A DNA stretch of 64,000 bases. It comes from Nanoperiomorbus sp963544155. GTDB taxonomy: Bacteria > Patescibacteriota > Saccharimonadia > Saccharimonadales > Saccharimonadaceae. Positions within the stretch are counted from its first letter, which is position 1. Each line of letters begins with the position of its first letter. The position numbers and the translations under genes were made by a program. This document shows, one piece after another, positions 8,294 to 16,747 of the stretch. The notes under the pieces were generated by a model. That model was not told where the DNA came from. It did not search any database and saw only the letters and a program-made list of their open reading frames with translations. The DNA is taken from the NCBI GenBank assembly GCA_963544155.1, contig CAUUDW010000002.1, positions 29,080 to 93,079 on the forward strand. Reading direction: 5' to 3'.

Positions 8294-9160
8294 ATGAGAC
8301 ATGAAGTGAGTAATGATAACCACCCCGAGCGGGTGTTTTTTGCTCGTGTCTCGACCGGTGATAGCCAGACGCCGGTTATCTCGTTACGACGAGCCACCAA
8401 GACATTCGGCTTCGACGACTCAGCTACTGACGCCATCGTCAGTATCAATCTGGAGATCCAGCGAGGCGAGTTCGTCGCCATCATGGGTCCGAGTGGCTGC
8501 GGTAAGACAACTCTGCTGAATATCCTGGGACTGCTTGATCAGCCCACCATCGGTCGCTACCTATTTAATGGTAGAGATGTCGGTAAGTTTAGCAGCAGTC
8601 GTAAAGCCAGAATCCGCAATCGGGAGATCGGTTTTATCTTTCAGAACTTTAATCTAGTGACCAATATGACCGTACTGGATAACGTCGTCTTACCGCTGAC
8701 TTACCGGCACGGCTGGAACTATAAGAACCTAGAGAAGGCCAGCCAGCTACTAGATGCTATCGGACTGAAGAATCGGGAATATTTCAAACCTAACCAACTT
8801 TCCGGTGGTCAGATGCAACGGGTAGCCATCGCCAGGGCCTTGATCAGTCACCCCTCAATTATCTTAGCCGACGAGCCGACCGGCAATCTGGATAGTAATA
8901 ATAGTCAGGTCATCATGGACTTACTAACCGAACTCCACAAGAAAGGTAACACCATCCTGATGGTGACTCATAATCCCGAACTCCTGAAGTTTGCTTCCAG
9001 GGTGATCTACATGAGAGATGGTCAGATCGAGCGAGATGAAGAGCTGACTGAGACCAAGGCCTTTAAGGTAACCAAACGGACTATCTCCAACCGACAAAAA
9101 AAAGCGACTAATTCGCTGAAGCGACAGAAACGTCTAACCAGAGTGAGGCGACACAAATGA
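8294..9160 (+). CDS. MacB/LolD-like ABC transporter ATPase
   Basis: ATP-binding subunit of a MacB-type exporter or lipoprotein/peptide transporter. Walker A is GPSGCGKTT, the signature is LSGGQMQRVAIARAL, and Walker B is IILADEPTGNLDS, the last being diagnostic for the MacB/LolD/FtsE group. About 35 residues precede the usual start of such ATPases (ISLRRATKTF), and a basic C-terminal tail of about 40 residues (KRQKRLTRVRRHK) is added. The start is uncertain: GTG 8288 and ATG 8294 are both in frame. The extra N-terminal codons overlap a terminator-like hairpin at 8321-8341, so initiation further downstream is possible. ATGA overlap with the permease gene. Confidence 0.88.
   Translation: MRHEVSNDNHPERVFFARVSTGDSQTPVISLRRATKTFGFDDSATDAIVSINLEIQRGEFVAIMGPSGCGKTTLLNILGLLDQPTIGRYLFNGRDVGKFSSSRKARIRNREIGFIFQNFNLVTNMTVLDNVVLPLTYRHGWNYKNLEKASQLLDAIGLKNREYFKPNQLSGGQMQRVAIARALISHPSIILADEPTGNLDSNNSQVIMDLLTELHKKGNTILMVTHNPELLKFASRVIYMRDGQIERDEELTETKAFKVTKRTISNRQKKATNSLKRQKRLTRVRRHK
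8321..8341 (+). terminator. Terminator-like hairpin inside the start of the ABC ATPase ORF
   Basis: CACCC and GGGTG arms with a 5-nt loop are followed at once by six T residues, the classic form of an intrinsic terminator or attenuator. It lies about 27 nt after the proposed ATG and before the conserved part of the ATPase. Confidence 0.5.
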
Positions 9161-10347
9161 ACTTAGCTCTTCACCTAGCTAAAGATAGCCTACGTCATCA
9201 CCGCTTACGAGTAAGACTATCGATGATCGGCATCATCATCAGTGTCTTCATCATTTCACTGGTCATCATCATTAGCGATAGCGTCAAGCTTAGCTTTTAC
9301 CATCAGCTGGAGCGGATAGACAAGAGATCAATCATCATCAGCGGAGCTAGGGACAGCGGACTAATTAATCTGCCTTTTAGTACCCCTAGAGACACCTTGC
9401 GTAATACCGATATCAAGCAAATCAGCAAGATCTTGCCTAAGAGCTCCGCCATCCATAGCACACTGATTACTTCGGGCGGTATTCAATTCGGTAAGACGAA
9501 AGTCACCAGCCGAATCATTGCTACTTCGGTGACTAACCCGGCTAACTTAGAACTCCATATGCTCAACGGTAGTTGGTTTGAAGACGAGAAAGATAAGAAC
9601 TTGGTTATCCTGGGCGAAGGCTTGGCGAATCAGTTGCTCGGTACTAATCAAGCTCGCAGCCAGGTCATTACTATCAAAGGACAACGCTTCACGGTCATCG
9701 GGATAATCCGCCGGACCAACCAAGCCCTATCTATCCGAGGCTACAATACCGATTATTCTGCCTACATTTCCCTAGACAACGGTCAACGCCTGATTCGGAG
9801 CGATAACGTCAGTCAGATCATCGTCACTAGAATTAGCAAAATAGATCAGACTAAGACCAAGCTGAGCCAAATCTTAACTCACCAGCATGCCGACAGTAGC
9901 GACTATTCGATTACCAGCGGTGAAGATATCTCAGCTAAGATGAATGATCTAGTTCGACTGCTAGTCGTGTCATCACTTGGCATCACCAGTCTGATCCTCC
10001 TGATCAGTAGCATTAGCCTAGCTAATATCATGCTGGTCGGGGTAATCGAACGTCAACGAGAAATCGGCATCCGTAAAGCCGTCGGGGCTAATACCAAAGA
10101 TATCGTCAGTCAATTCTTAGCTGAAGCTCTAATCATCTCTCTAAGAGGTGGGCTGGTCGGACTACTACTAGCCTATATCGTCGCTTCTATCTACCTGCTC
10201 ACTCACTCTATGATGATCAGCTTTAGCCCGCTAGCCATCATACTCGGGCTAGTCGTACCGACAGTGACCGGTCTAATCGCCGGCGTTTACCCTGCCTACA
10301 AAGCATCAAAACAAGACATCATCTCCGCCCTTAATCAGCTAACCTAG
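9157..10347 (+). CDS. MacB/FtsX-like ABC transporter permease
   Basis: Membrane partner of the preceding ATPase (4-bp ATGA overlap). It has the MacB architecture: one N-terminal membrane helix (SMIGIIISVFIISLVIII, residues ~22-42), a periplasm-side domain of about 220 residues, then three C-terminal helices with the FtsX core (RQREIGIRKAVGA, residues ~305-318). The 396-residue length is typical. The substrate is unknown; candidates are peptides, lipoproteins or an antimicrobial. The 3' end overlaps the convergent recF by 9 bp. Confidence 0.88.
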   Translation: MNLALHLAKDSLRHHRLRVRLSMIGIIISVFIISLVIIISDSVKLSFYHQLERIDKRSIIISGARDSGLINLPFSTPRDTLRNTDIKQISKILPKSSAIHSTLITSGGIQFGKTKVTSRIIATSVTNPANLELHMLNGSWFEDEKDKNLVILGEGLANQLLGTNQARSQVITIKGQRFTVIGIIRRTNQALSIRGYNTDYSAYISLDNGQRLIRSDNVSQIIVTRISKIDQTKTKLSQILTHQHADSSDYSITSGEDISAKMNDLVRLLVVSSLGITSLILLISSISLANIMLVGVIERQREIGIRKAVGANTKDIVSQFLAEALIISLRGGLVGLLLAYIVASIYLLTHSMMISFSPLAIILGLVVPTVTGLIAGVYPAYKASKQDIISALNQLT

Positions 10348-11358
10348 CCGGATAGAGTGGTGATCACCCCGGTAGTCAAGAGTTGTAGCTATGGTATGAC
10401 TCTGGAAACTAGGTAAATCATAGAGATTGATCCGGCGACTATAGTCGAGCTCGCTATCAATGTCATCAAGTAGGACCACCACCTGATCACCATACTGTTG
10501 ACGAGCCAGCTTAGTAATAATGCTAAGCAGAGCAAAGATAATCGTCCGATTCTCGCCTCGACTTGCTACTGATTTTGCCTCACTACCACCAAAAATAAAC
10601 TTATAGTCGTCTTTCTGAGCACCGATAGTAGTCAAACGATCATGAGAACCGGTCAACCGGTGCATAATCGCCTGGCTAGTCGTTGGCGCTCCCGGACTAA
10701 ATCTTAGCTGAACCATCTGATTTGACCCGGCGATTTGCTGATATTCTACTGACAACATCTCGCTAATGTCTTGTAAATATTGACGACGTCGCTGAGAGAT
10801 AGTACTACTAAGATCGCTAAATTGAATATCCCAGATCATTAGCTCTTCAGCAGAATAGTCGTCTTGTTTCAGTAGAATATTTCGTTGCTTCAGTACTCGG
10901 TTAAACTTATTAAGCTCTCGCTGATGAACAGGCTCAAGCTGAGCAATAAAACGATCAATAAATTGACGACGCCTGGTAGGAGAGCCGTAGAGTAGCTGCA
11001 TATCACCTGGCTCGAATAGTATCACCGGTACTTTCATCGCTAGTGGCAACCTGCAGTACGTCCGATCATTGACTGTAAAGGACTTCTGACCCGACTGATA
11101 TTTGATCGTTCTAGCAGTTTCTTTAGCTCGATCGGTTAAATCAACTCGCCACCAGTCGGATAGCTGATGACCGGTCTGACGACGAATCTGGTCGAAGTTT
11201 GACCGCCAACTCTTCCCTTGATAAGCCAAATACATCGCCTCGATGAGCGAAGTTTTGCCACTACCGTTCGGTCCGGTAATGATCGTTAATTCACTCGGTA
11301 GCTCGACTTGATAGTCCTGATGACAACGGAAGTTCTGCAGGTGTAGAAGGTGAGACAT
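10339..11358 (-). CDS. recF: DNA replication/repair protein RecF
   Basis: SMC-like ATPase that helps load RecA at gaps. Walker A is GPNGSGKTSLIEAMYLAYQG near residues 29-46, and the C-terminal D-loop is VLLDDIDSELD near residue 290. The 339-residue length is slightly under the usual 360. It follows dnaN directly (dnaN stop at 11359, recF ATG at 11358), the conserved dnaA-dnaN-recF order. gyrB, often next in other bacteria, is absent here. Confidence 0.93.
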   Translation of the reverse strand: MSHLLHLQNFRCHQDYQVELPSELTIITGPNGSGKTSLIEAMYLAYQGKSWRSNFDQIRRQTGHQLSDWWRVDLTDRAKETARTIKYQSGQKSFTVNDRTYCRLPLAMKVPVILFEPGDMQLLYGSPTRRRQFIDRFIAQLEPVHQRELNKFNRVLKQRNILLKQDDYSAEELMIWDIQFSDLSSTISQRRRQYLQDISEMLSVEYQQIAGSNQMVQLRFSPGAPTTSQAIMHRLTGSHDRLTTIGAQKDDYKFIFGGSEAKSVASRGENRTIIFALLSIITKLARQQYGDQVVVLLDDIDSELDYSRRINLYDLPSFQSHTIATTLDYRGDHHSIRLG

Positions 11359-12456
11359 CTATGACTTAACCGGCATTATGATATGACGATAATCTGACTT
11401 TTCTCCCAGTAAAAGTACTGGTGCTAGCTTACCGTTAAACATGATCCGGACTTTATCTCCCTCCAGGCAATTCAGAGCATCTAATAAAAATTTAGAGTTG
11501 AGGCTGACCATACACGGCTCAGTTCCTTTCGCTACGATGTCTGCCTCAATCGACGAAGTGTTATCACCGAGCTGAGAAGTGATAGAGCGAACACTTAAGA
11601 GTTTATCAGTAGGATTACCCTCGATAATGATCGACCCGGCACTCTCTCGAGCGAATAGCTCAGCTACCTTAACTATCTTAATGAACTCCGCTCGCTCCAC
11701 CGTTATCTGATAATTCGTCTCCGTCGGGATAAGCTGTCGATAGTCGATGAACTTACCGTCTATCAAGCGTGAGGTAACCGAGACATTATCAAGCAGGAAG
11801 GTTATCTGATCGTCCTTGTACTTCACCTCCACCTCAGTCAGATCACCCAGTAAGCGCACCACTTCGGCTAGAGTACTACTGGGGATAATCGCCGAGACAT
11901 CCCGCTTAGACTCAGTCAACTGCGACTCAGCCAAGCGATAACCATCAGTTGCCACCATATAAAGCTGACCATCCTGCGAGTACAGATAGACACCGGTCAA
12001 GATTGGTCTGGTAGTATCGTTACTTGACACCAGCGCCGTCCGACTAATCGATTTCTTCAGCTCTTCGGCAGAGACTTTCAGCTTATCTTTCTCATCCGAC
12101 TCAGGTAAAGCCGGATAGTCATCAGCTAAGATCGAGTTAATGGTCGACTTAAACCCTTCGGTGCTGACCTTTAGCTTTGATTCATCTGTCTCTAGAGCAA
12201 TATTAGTGTGCGGTAGATTACTGATGAAATCAGTTAACAGACGAGCCGGTACGGTGATCGCCCCCTGTTCTTTTACTTGCGCTCCGATGACGGAGATAAT
12301 TGCCACTTCGAGATTGGTAGCGGCAATAGTTAGTTTATTCTGATCGGTTCGCAGCAGGATATTAGCTAAGATTGGCATACCGGCTTTAGTCGTGGCGACT
12401 CGCCCAACGGCATTTAGTGCTCTGGCGAGGTTGTCTTGTTTGACAGTTAGTTTCAT
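11359..12456 (-). CDS. dnaN: DNA polymerase III beta subunit (sliding clamp)
   Basis: Ring-forming processivity clamp of the replicase. 365 residues with the three-domain beta-clamp pattern: MKLTVKQDNLARALNAVGRVA at the start, AIIPSSTLAEVVRLL in the middle, and a C-terminus ending PVLLLGEKSDYRHIIMPVKS that carries the (I/V)MP(V/M) clamp ending. An AAGGAGGG ribosome-binding site precedes the ATG, so unlike dnaA it has a normal leader. It sits between dnaA and recF. Confidence 0.96.
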   Translation of the reverse strand: MKLTVKQDNLARALNAVGRVATTKAGMPILANILLRTDQNKLTIAATNLEVAIISVIGAQVKEQGAITVPARLLTDFISNLPHTNIALETDESKLKVSTEGFKSTINSILADDYPALPESDEKDKLKVSAEELKKSISRTALVSSNDTTRPILTGVYLYSQDGQLYMVATDGYRLAESQLTESKRDVSAIIPSSTLAEVVRLLGDLTEVEVKYKDDQITFLLDNVSVTSRLIDGKFIDYRQLIPTETNYQITVERAEFIKIVKVAELFARESAGSIIIEGNPTDKLLSVRSITSQLGDNTSSIEADIVAKGTEPCMVSLNSKFLLDALNCLEGDKVRIMFNGKLAPVLLLGEKSDYRHIIMPVKS

Positions 12457-12500
12457 GATCCCTCCTTAATTAAATATATCTTACTCATCATCATAAGGTA

Positions 12501-12711
12501 TGTGGATAAAGTGGAAAACCGACCTGCTATACTCGGTCGATAGCTGCTAGGCGATAGTGGATAAAATGGGGGATAGATAGTGTAGAAAGCAGGAAAAGTG
12601 GGGGTGCTTTTACACACCGGCTTCAAAATATAGCTGGGCGTCGAGTAATGTGACAAACCATCATCAGGTTGCGATACTATAAAAACACAGCTTAGTCGCA
12701 GTATATCCACA
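12501..12711. other. DnaA-box cluster in the dnaA-dnaN spacer
   Basis: The spacer has one perfect box (TGTGGATAA, 12501-12509) and three one-mismatch boxes: AGTGGAAAA 12510-12518, AGTGGATAA 12556-12564 and ATATCCACA 12703-12711. It may be part of a bipartite origin or a DnaA-dependent control region for dnaN. The 90-codon ORF that spans this spacer is not credible as a gene. Confidence 0.6.
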
Positions 12712-12717
12712 GCCCGG

Positions 12718-14112
12718 CTAAGCATAAAGCCTATCCTTAATATCGTTAACTTTCTCTCTGATCATAGCGTCAAACTTGAGCTGATTTTCGATCTTGTTAA
12801 TCGAATGCATGGCGGTAGTGTGATCCTTGCGACCCAGCTCTCGGGTAATCTGAGGATAGCTCATATGGAGTTCGCTGCGCAGCAAATACATGGCGATCTG
12901 GCGCGGTACGATGATGTATTGGCTGCGGGAAGCTGATTTGATCTCACTGGTCTTGATCTCGAAATACTTAGCTGTCTTCTCGATGATCTGACGGGCGGTA
13001 ATATGACGGGTTTGGCTGGGACGGGCACTGGCCAGTACTTCGGTGGCGAAATCGACCGTCGGGATGACGTTGCGCATCTCGGCATAAGCCATTACTTGAT
13101 TAAGCACCCCCTCCAGCTCACGGATATTAGTCTTGACCGTCCGAGCGATATATTCGGCTGTGCCGGCCGGTAACTCAATCGCCGAATTTGACAGAGCTTT
13201 AGTCTTGATGATAGCGACTCTGGTCTCGTAGTCGGGCAGGCTAACGTCAATATTCATCCCCATCTGGAAGCGACTCTTTAGCCGGTCGGTCAGAGTAGGA
13301 ATGATAGCCGGTGGACGATCAGAACTGATGATGATCTGCCTGTTAGCTTGGTAGAGAGCATTAAATGTGTTAAAGAAGGCTTCCTGAGTCTTGTCTTTAC
13401 CGCTGATAAATTGAATATCATCAATAATGAGGACATCGAGATTGCGATACTTATCGGTAAACTCCTGCGATGACTTGTTGGTAATATGGTAGATATAGTC
13501 ATTAGTGAATTCCTCGGTGGTAACGTAAAGTACTCGCTTGTCACTAAAGTGCTCCAGGATGGCATTACCGATAGCTTGAATTAGATGAGTCTTACCCAGA
13601 CCGGCACCGCCGTAGATAAAGATGGGGTTATATTTCTCGCCGGGCTTCTTAGCGGCGGCTTGGGCGGCGGCATAGGCCAGCTCATTACATGAACCGACAA
13701 TGAAATTAGCAAAAGAATATTTTTTATTTAAGTGGCTGTCAAAGGCGATAGTGGTACCGGTCTTGGGTTGATCATCGATCACCACCACGCTGTCCTCACG
13801 ACGTTTGAGATTTTTCGAGCTGGTTACGAAATCTACCCTGGGGGAGCTGGCACCGTTCTTCTTGAGTAACTCTCGGACATCGTCCTCGTACTTCTTCTCG
13901 AATTGGCTTTTAGCAAAGATATTTTTAACTTCGACCGTGTAAACATTGTTGCTCACATTGATCAGCTTGGTCGGCTTCCAGAAGGTGTCAAACATAGTAC
14001 CGAAACGACCGGATAGGTCGGCGTCGCTTAAGACTGTCTCCCAGAGAGATTTCATCTCACTAGCTGAGATGTCACTCTGCACCACATCGTCCCCCTCACT
14101 TACTCCCTTCAT
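12718..14112 (-). CDS. dnaA: Chromosomal replication initiator DnaA
   Basis: AAA+ initiator that binds DnaA boxes and opens oriC. 464 residues in the four-domain layout: N-terminal interaction domain (~20-85), linker, AAA+ domain with Walker A GGAGLGKTH at 168-176 and Walker B IIDDIQF at 229-235, and C-terminal helix-turn-helix with the DHTTAMHSI signature near residue 440. The AAA+ domain contains an unusual Ala-rich segment (AYAAAQAAAKKPGEK), as in many DnaA proteins. A TGCTAGACT -10 element ends 8 nt before the ATG, suggesting a leaderless transcript. DnaA boxes both upstream and downstream suggest autoregulation. Confidence 0.98.
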   Translation of the reverse strand: MKGVSEGDDVVQSDISASEMKSLWETVLSDADLSGRFGTMFDTFWKPTKLINVSNNVYTVEVKNIFAKSQFEKKYEDDVRELLKKNGASSPRVDFVTSSKNLKRREDSVVVIDDQPKTGTTIAFDSHLNKKYSFANFIVGSCNELAYAAAQAAAKKPGEKYNPIFIYGGAGLGKTHLIQAIGNAILEHFSDKRVLYVTTEEFTNDYIYHITNKSSQEFTDKYRNLDVLIIDDIQFISGKDKTQEAFFNTFNALYQANRQIIISSDRPPAIIPTLTDRLKSRFQMGMNIDVSLPDYETRVAIIKTKALSNSAIELPAGTAEYIARTVKTNIRELEGVLNQVMAYAEMRNVIPTVDFATEVLASARPSQTRHITARQIIEKTAKYFEIKTSEIKSASRSQYIIVPRQIAMYLLRSELHMSYPQITRELGRKDHTTAMHSINKIENQLKFDAMIREKVNDIKDRLYA

Positions 14113-14120
14113 TAGCCCTT

Positions 14121-14129
14121 AGTCTAGCA
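14121..14129 (-). promoter_or_regulatory. Extended -10 element (TGCTAGACT) for dnaA
   Basis: Eight nt separate the hexamer TAGACT from the dnaA ATG at 14112, putting the start of transcription at or next to the start codon. Confidence 0.45.
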
Positions 14130-14139
14130 AAATAGCTAG

Positions 14140-14242
14140 TTTTCCACAAGCAAAAAGTGATTCACACTTTGTCTATTTTGTCAACGTGTGGATAACTTGT
14201 GTTTTCCACAAGTATGAATATGGCACTAATATATGTGGAAAA
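14140..14242. other. oriC: Putative replication origin (DnaA-box cluster)
   Basis: The dnaA-rpmH spacer has one perfect box TGTGGATAA (14187-14195) and three TTTTCCACA/TGTGGAAAA boxes (14140-14148, 14202-14210, 14234-14242) in alternating orientation, with A/T-rich DNA around them. Genes diverge from this point, with dnaA, dnaN and recF to the left and rpmH, rnpA, yidC and jag to the right. This is the classic bacterial oriC setting. Confidence 0.75.
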
Positions 14243-14291
14243 CCGTCGATATTTGCTAAATATGAGCCTGATGTGATAACATCTTATAGAT

Positions 14292-14429
14292 ATGCCAAAG
14301 AGAACATACCAACCGCACAAGCGAAGTCGAGCGAAAGTTCACGGCTTTCGGGCACGAATGTCCAGCCGAGCCGGTCGATTAGTCTTGAAGCGTCGTCGTA
14401 ATAAAAAGCGAGCTAAGATAGCTATCTAG
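14292..14429 (+). CDS. rpmH: 50S ribosomal protein L34
   Basis: A 45-codon gene. The product starts MPKRTYQPHKRSRAKVHGF and is Arg/Lys-rich to the end (KRRRNKKRAKIAI). This matches bL34, whose consensus is MKRTYQPSxxxRxRxHGFRxRM and GRxVLxxRRxKGR. It lies between the origin boxes and rnpA in the universally conserved rpmH-rnpA order. A hairpin terminator follows. Confidence 0.95.
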   Translation: MPKRTYQPHKRSRAKVHGFRARMSSRAGRLVLKRRRNKKRAKIAI

Positions 14430-14450
14430 TCAATCTTCCGACTGATCCAT

Positions 14451-14471
14451 GAGGCTACTTTTGAGAGCCTC
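14451..14471 (+). terminator. Intrinsic terminator after rpmH
   Basis: GAGGCT (14451-14456) pairs with AGCCTC (14466-14471) and is followed by the T-rich TTTCTTGTTATTT. rnpA then starts with its own -10 box. Confidence 0.6.
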
Positions 14472-14486
14472 TTTCTTGTTATTTGG

Positions 14487-14492
14487 TATACT
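14487..14492 (+). promoter_or_regulatory. -10 box (TATACT) for rnpA
   Basis: TATACT ends 11 nt before the rnpA ATG, predicting a leader of only about 4 nt and no ribosome-binding site. Confidence 0.4.
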
Positions 14493-14503
14493 GATGGTGA
14501 TTT

Positions 14504-14848
14504 ATGATTAGTCAGCAATATCGTTTTCATGGTCATGCTAGTGTCCGATATGTCTTAAATAAAGGTAAGCAGGCTCGAAGCAAGGAGCTGTCGCTAAAGT
14601 GTGCCAGCAATCAGCGACGTCAGACGTCTCGAATAGCAGTGGTGGTCAGTAAGAAGGTACTCAAGCATGCCGTAGACCGCAATCGGACTCGTCGTCGGAT
14701 CTACGAGCAGTTACGCTTGAGACTAGCTAAGTTTCGGCAGGTAGTTGACCTGGTGGTGATCGTCTATCAGCCGATCGATCAATTGTCGCCGGGTCAGCTA
14801 GGTGAGCAGCTGGATAAACTACTCGTTAAGCTTGACGTTATTTCTTAA
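14504..14848 (+). CDS. rnpA: Ribonuclease P protein component
   Basis: Protein cofactor of RNase P, which trims tRNA 5' ends. 114 residues. The product begins QYRFHGHASVRYVLNKGKQARS, the FxxV...G family start. The RNR signature is seen as AVDRNRTRRRIYEQLR at residues ~61-76. Highly basic. It sits between rpmH and yidC as in most bacteria. Confidence 0.93.
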   Translation: MISQQYRFHGHASVRYVLNKGKQARSKELSLKCASNQRRQTSRIAVVVSKKVLKHAVDRNRTRRRIYEQLRLRLAKFRQVVDLVVIVYQPIDQLSPGQLGEQLDKLLVKLDVIS

Positions 14849-14880
14849 TCCTTCTAAAAGTAGTCAAGATAGTAGCTAGA

Positions 14881-14889
14881 TGATAAAAT
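14881..14889 (+). promoter_or_regulatory. Extended -10 element (TGATAAAAT) for yidC-jag
   Basis: The hexamer TAAAAT ends 7 nt before the yidC ATG at 14897, so the mRNA is predicted to be leaderless. There is no ribosome-binding site in the 7-nt gap. Confidence 0.5.
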
Positions 14890-14896
14890 ACAGCAT

Positions 14897-15841
14897 ATGA
14901 ATCTATTTGACCGTCTGTTAACTCAGCCCATTTTTAATCTGCTGGCGTTTATCTATAACTTTATCGGTGATTTTGGTGTCTCAATCATCATCGTGACTAT
15001 CCTGATCAGGCTGCTGATGTGGCCACTGGTTAAGAAGCAACTTCACCAGACGAAGATGATGCGTCAGATACAGCCGGAGCTGAAGAAGATCAAGCAGAAA
15101 GCCAACGGCAATCGGATGCTGGAGTCTACCATGCTGATGGAGCTTTATCGGGAGAAGAATATCAAGCCTTTTAGCTCGATGCTGGTCTTGCTCATCCAGA
15201 TACCGATCATGATTGCTATCTACCGGGGAATTAGGATTGCTTCGGGCGGTAACTTTAATCATCTTAACGGTATCAACCCGGCTGACTACCTATACCCCTT
15301 TATGAGTGGCTTTCATAAAGCATCAGAGATGATGAGCGGTAATCACTTGATGTTACTGGGGGTGGTTGATCTGACTAAGGTAGTCGCCGGTTACTTACCG
15401 GGGCTGATGATCGCCATCTTAGCTACCGTCTTTCAGTTCTATCAGACTAAGCAAATCATGCCTAGTGCCGGTGAACACAAGAAGCTGAAAGACTTATTCA
15501 AGCAGGCGTCGAAGGGGCAGGAGGTTGACCAGTCAGATATGGTCTCAGCTATGAATCGTAATATGCTGTACTTTACGCCGATCATGACTCTAATGGTGAT
15601 GTTAGCTTTACCCGGAGCGGTAGTGCTATACTACGCTACTACTTCGCTGGTGGCGATCGGTCAACAGCAGCGTGTCTTAAGTCGTAGTGAAGAAGAGCTG
15701 GAGAAGATGGCTAGTAGCCATAATGCTCAGCGATCCAAGCAGGCTCAAGAAGCGGTAATCATCCGTAAGAAAGCGACTAGTAAGAAAGATAGTAAAGCTA
15801 GTGGCGGTAAGACGGTGGTACGACGGATTAAGGCGAAGTAA
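14897..15841 (+). CDS. yidC: Membrane protein insertase YidC/Oxa1
   Basis: Inserts and folds inner-membrane proteins, with or without SecYEG. 314 residues of the Gram-positive short type, without a large periplasmic domain. The first helix is near residues 20-45 (GVSIIIVTILIRLLMWPL, ending in the family RLLMWPL motif). A basic cytoplasmic hairpin follows (KQLHQTKMMRQIQPELKKIKQK), then further helices around 90, 165 and 225, and a Lys-rich C-terminal tail that can touch ribosomes. It is in one operon with jag. Confidence 0.95.
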   Translation: MNLFDRLLTQPIFNLLAFIYNFIGDFGVSIIIVTILIRLLMWPLVKKQLHQTKMMRQIQPELKKIKQKANGNRMLESTMLMELYREKNIKPFSSMLVLLIQIPIMIAIYRGIRIASGGNFNHLNGINPADYLYPFMSGFHKASEMMSGNHLMLLGVVDLTKVVAGYLPGLMIAILATVFQFYQTKQIMPSAGEHKKLKDLFKQASKGQEVDQSDMVSAMNRNMLYFTPIMTLMVMLALPGAVVLYYATTSLVAIGQQQRVLSRSEEELEKMASSHNAQRSKQAQEAVIIRKKATSKKDSKASGGKTVVRRIKAK

Positions 15842-15850
15842 GGAGAAAGT

Positions 15851-16315
15851 ATGGATAGAGAAGAATCAATCATGTATGCCAAGAAATATGCCGAAGATCT
15901 AATGTCGTTCTTTGGTCTCAATGTTGATGTCTATGCTACGGCAGAGGAAGATGTCATAGAGCTATCGGTACCGAGCTCATATCTATCTAACCTATTAATC
16001 GGTAACCGAGGTGACACCCTGCGTAGTATCCAGACTCTCATTAGAGTTACCTTGATCCAGCAGAAAGCATTGTTGTATCGAGTGAATCTGGATATCGCTG
16101 ACTATAAAAAACGCCATAATGAACAGCTGGCTGACAAGGCTGAGAAATGGGCGAAGTCGGTCATGGAGACCGGTAAACCGATACCACTAAAGCCGATGAA
16201 TCCGGCAGAGCGACGGGTGGTTCATAAAGTACTAGGTGATTATACGCAATTATCGACCGAGAGTGAAGGTGAAGGTGCGGAGCGACACGTGGTGATTCGG
16301 AAGATTACCGCTTAA
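15851..16315 (+). CDS. jag: KH-R3H RNA-binding protein (Jag/KhpB family)
   Basis: 154 residues. A KH-like domain has the loop LLIGNRGDTLRSIQTLIRV near residues 48-66. An R3H segment has RRVVHKVLGDY near 118-128. The N-terminal Jag-N domain of Firmicutes homologs is absent. It starts 9 nt after yidC with AAGGAGAAAGT as ribosome-binding site, the standard yidC-jag pair. In other bacteria this protein (with KhpA) binds RNA and affects cell-wall and division functions. Confidence 0.9.
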   Translation: MDREESIMYAKKYAEDLMSFFGLNVDVYATAEEDVIELSVPSSYLSNLLIGNRGDTLRSIQTLIRVTLIQQKALLYRVNLDIADYKKRHNEQLADKAEKWAKSVMETGKPIPLKPMNPAERRVVHKVLGDYTQLSTESEGEGAERHVVIRKITA

Positions 16316-16321
16316 GACAGC

Positions 16322-16747
16322 TCAGCTATCACGCTTACCCGTACGGTCAGTAAAGACGAAGCGATTATAAGTCAGATAATTCCAAGTCAGACTAAAGACT
16401 GAGGCACCTAGCTTAGCTAAGTTATTAAAGACCTGATCGGGTAAACCGAAATGAGGTAGGTAATGCTGAGCTAGGATTATCAGCCCATTCTGGATTACCC
16501 AGATACCGATAGCGGTGAAGATAAAGAAGAGGATAACCTGACGTAAATAGTCTTGCCCGGCATTACGAAAGGTCCATTTCTTATTCATCAAGAAACTGTA
16601 GATCATGGCGATACCGGTCGAGATAGTATTAGCCATGATGAGATTAAGACCGGCTAAACTGAGTAGATTCATCAGGGTAAAGTCAAGAACGGTATTAGAG
16701 ACGCCGACTACGATGAAGCGAAGTGGCTGGTGCTTAGCGTCTTTCAT
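16322..16747 (-). CDS. GtrA-family membrane protein
   Basis: 141 residues with four predicted membrane helices (about 9-30, 35-55, 72-95, 105-128) and the GtrA start FIVVGVSNTVLDFTLMNLL. GtrA proteins work with GtrB-type glycosyltransferases, probably flipping or holding a polyprenyl-linked sugar. The ATG overlaps the upstream GtrB-like gene stop by 4 bp, so the two are coupled. It marks the left border of the surface-glycan locus. Confidence 0.88.
   Translation of the reverse strand: MKDAKHQPLRFIVVGVSNTVLDFTLMNLLSLAGLNLIMANTISTGIAMIYSFLMNKKWTFRNAGQDYLRQVILFFIFTAIGIWVIQNGLIILAQHYLPHFGLPDQVFNNLAKLGASVFSLTWNYLTYNRFVFTDRTGKRDS

Noticed and set aside
8294..8341. Amino-acid attenuator (leader peptide plus terminator) at the MacB-like operon
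   Set aside because: There is no stop codon between the ATG and the hairpin and no run of one amino acid, so the classic attenuator model does not fit. Kept only as an unexplained hairpin.
12453..12725. 90-codon minus-strand ORF in the dnaA-dnaN spacer
   Set aside because: Overlaps dnaA and the DnaA-box cluster, reads as low-quality sequence and has no ribosome-binding site. dnaN has its own ribosome-binding site within this ORF's end.
14186..14401. 71-codon plus-strand ORF over the origin and rpmH
   Set aside because: Different frame from rpmH, which is unmistakable; the region holds DnaA boxes.
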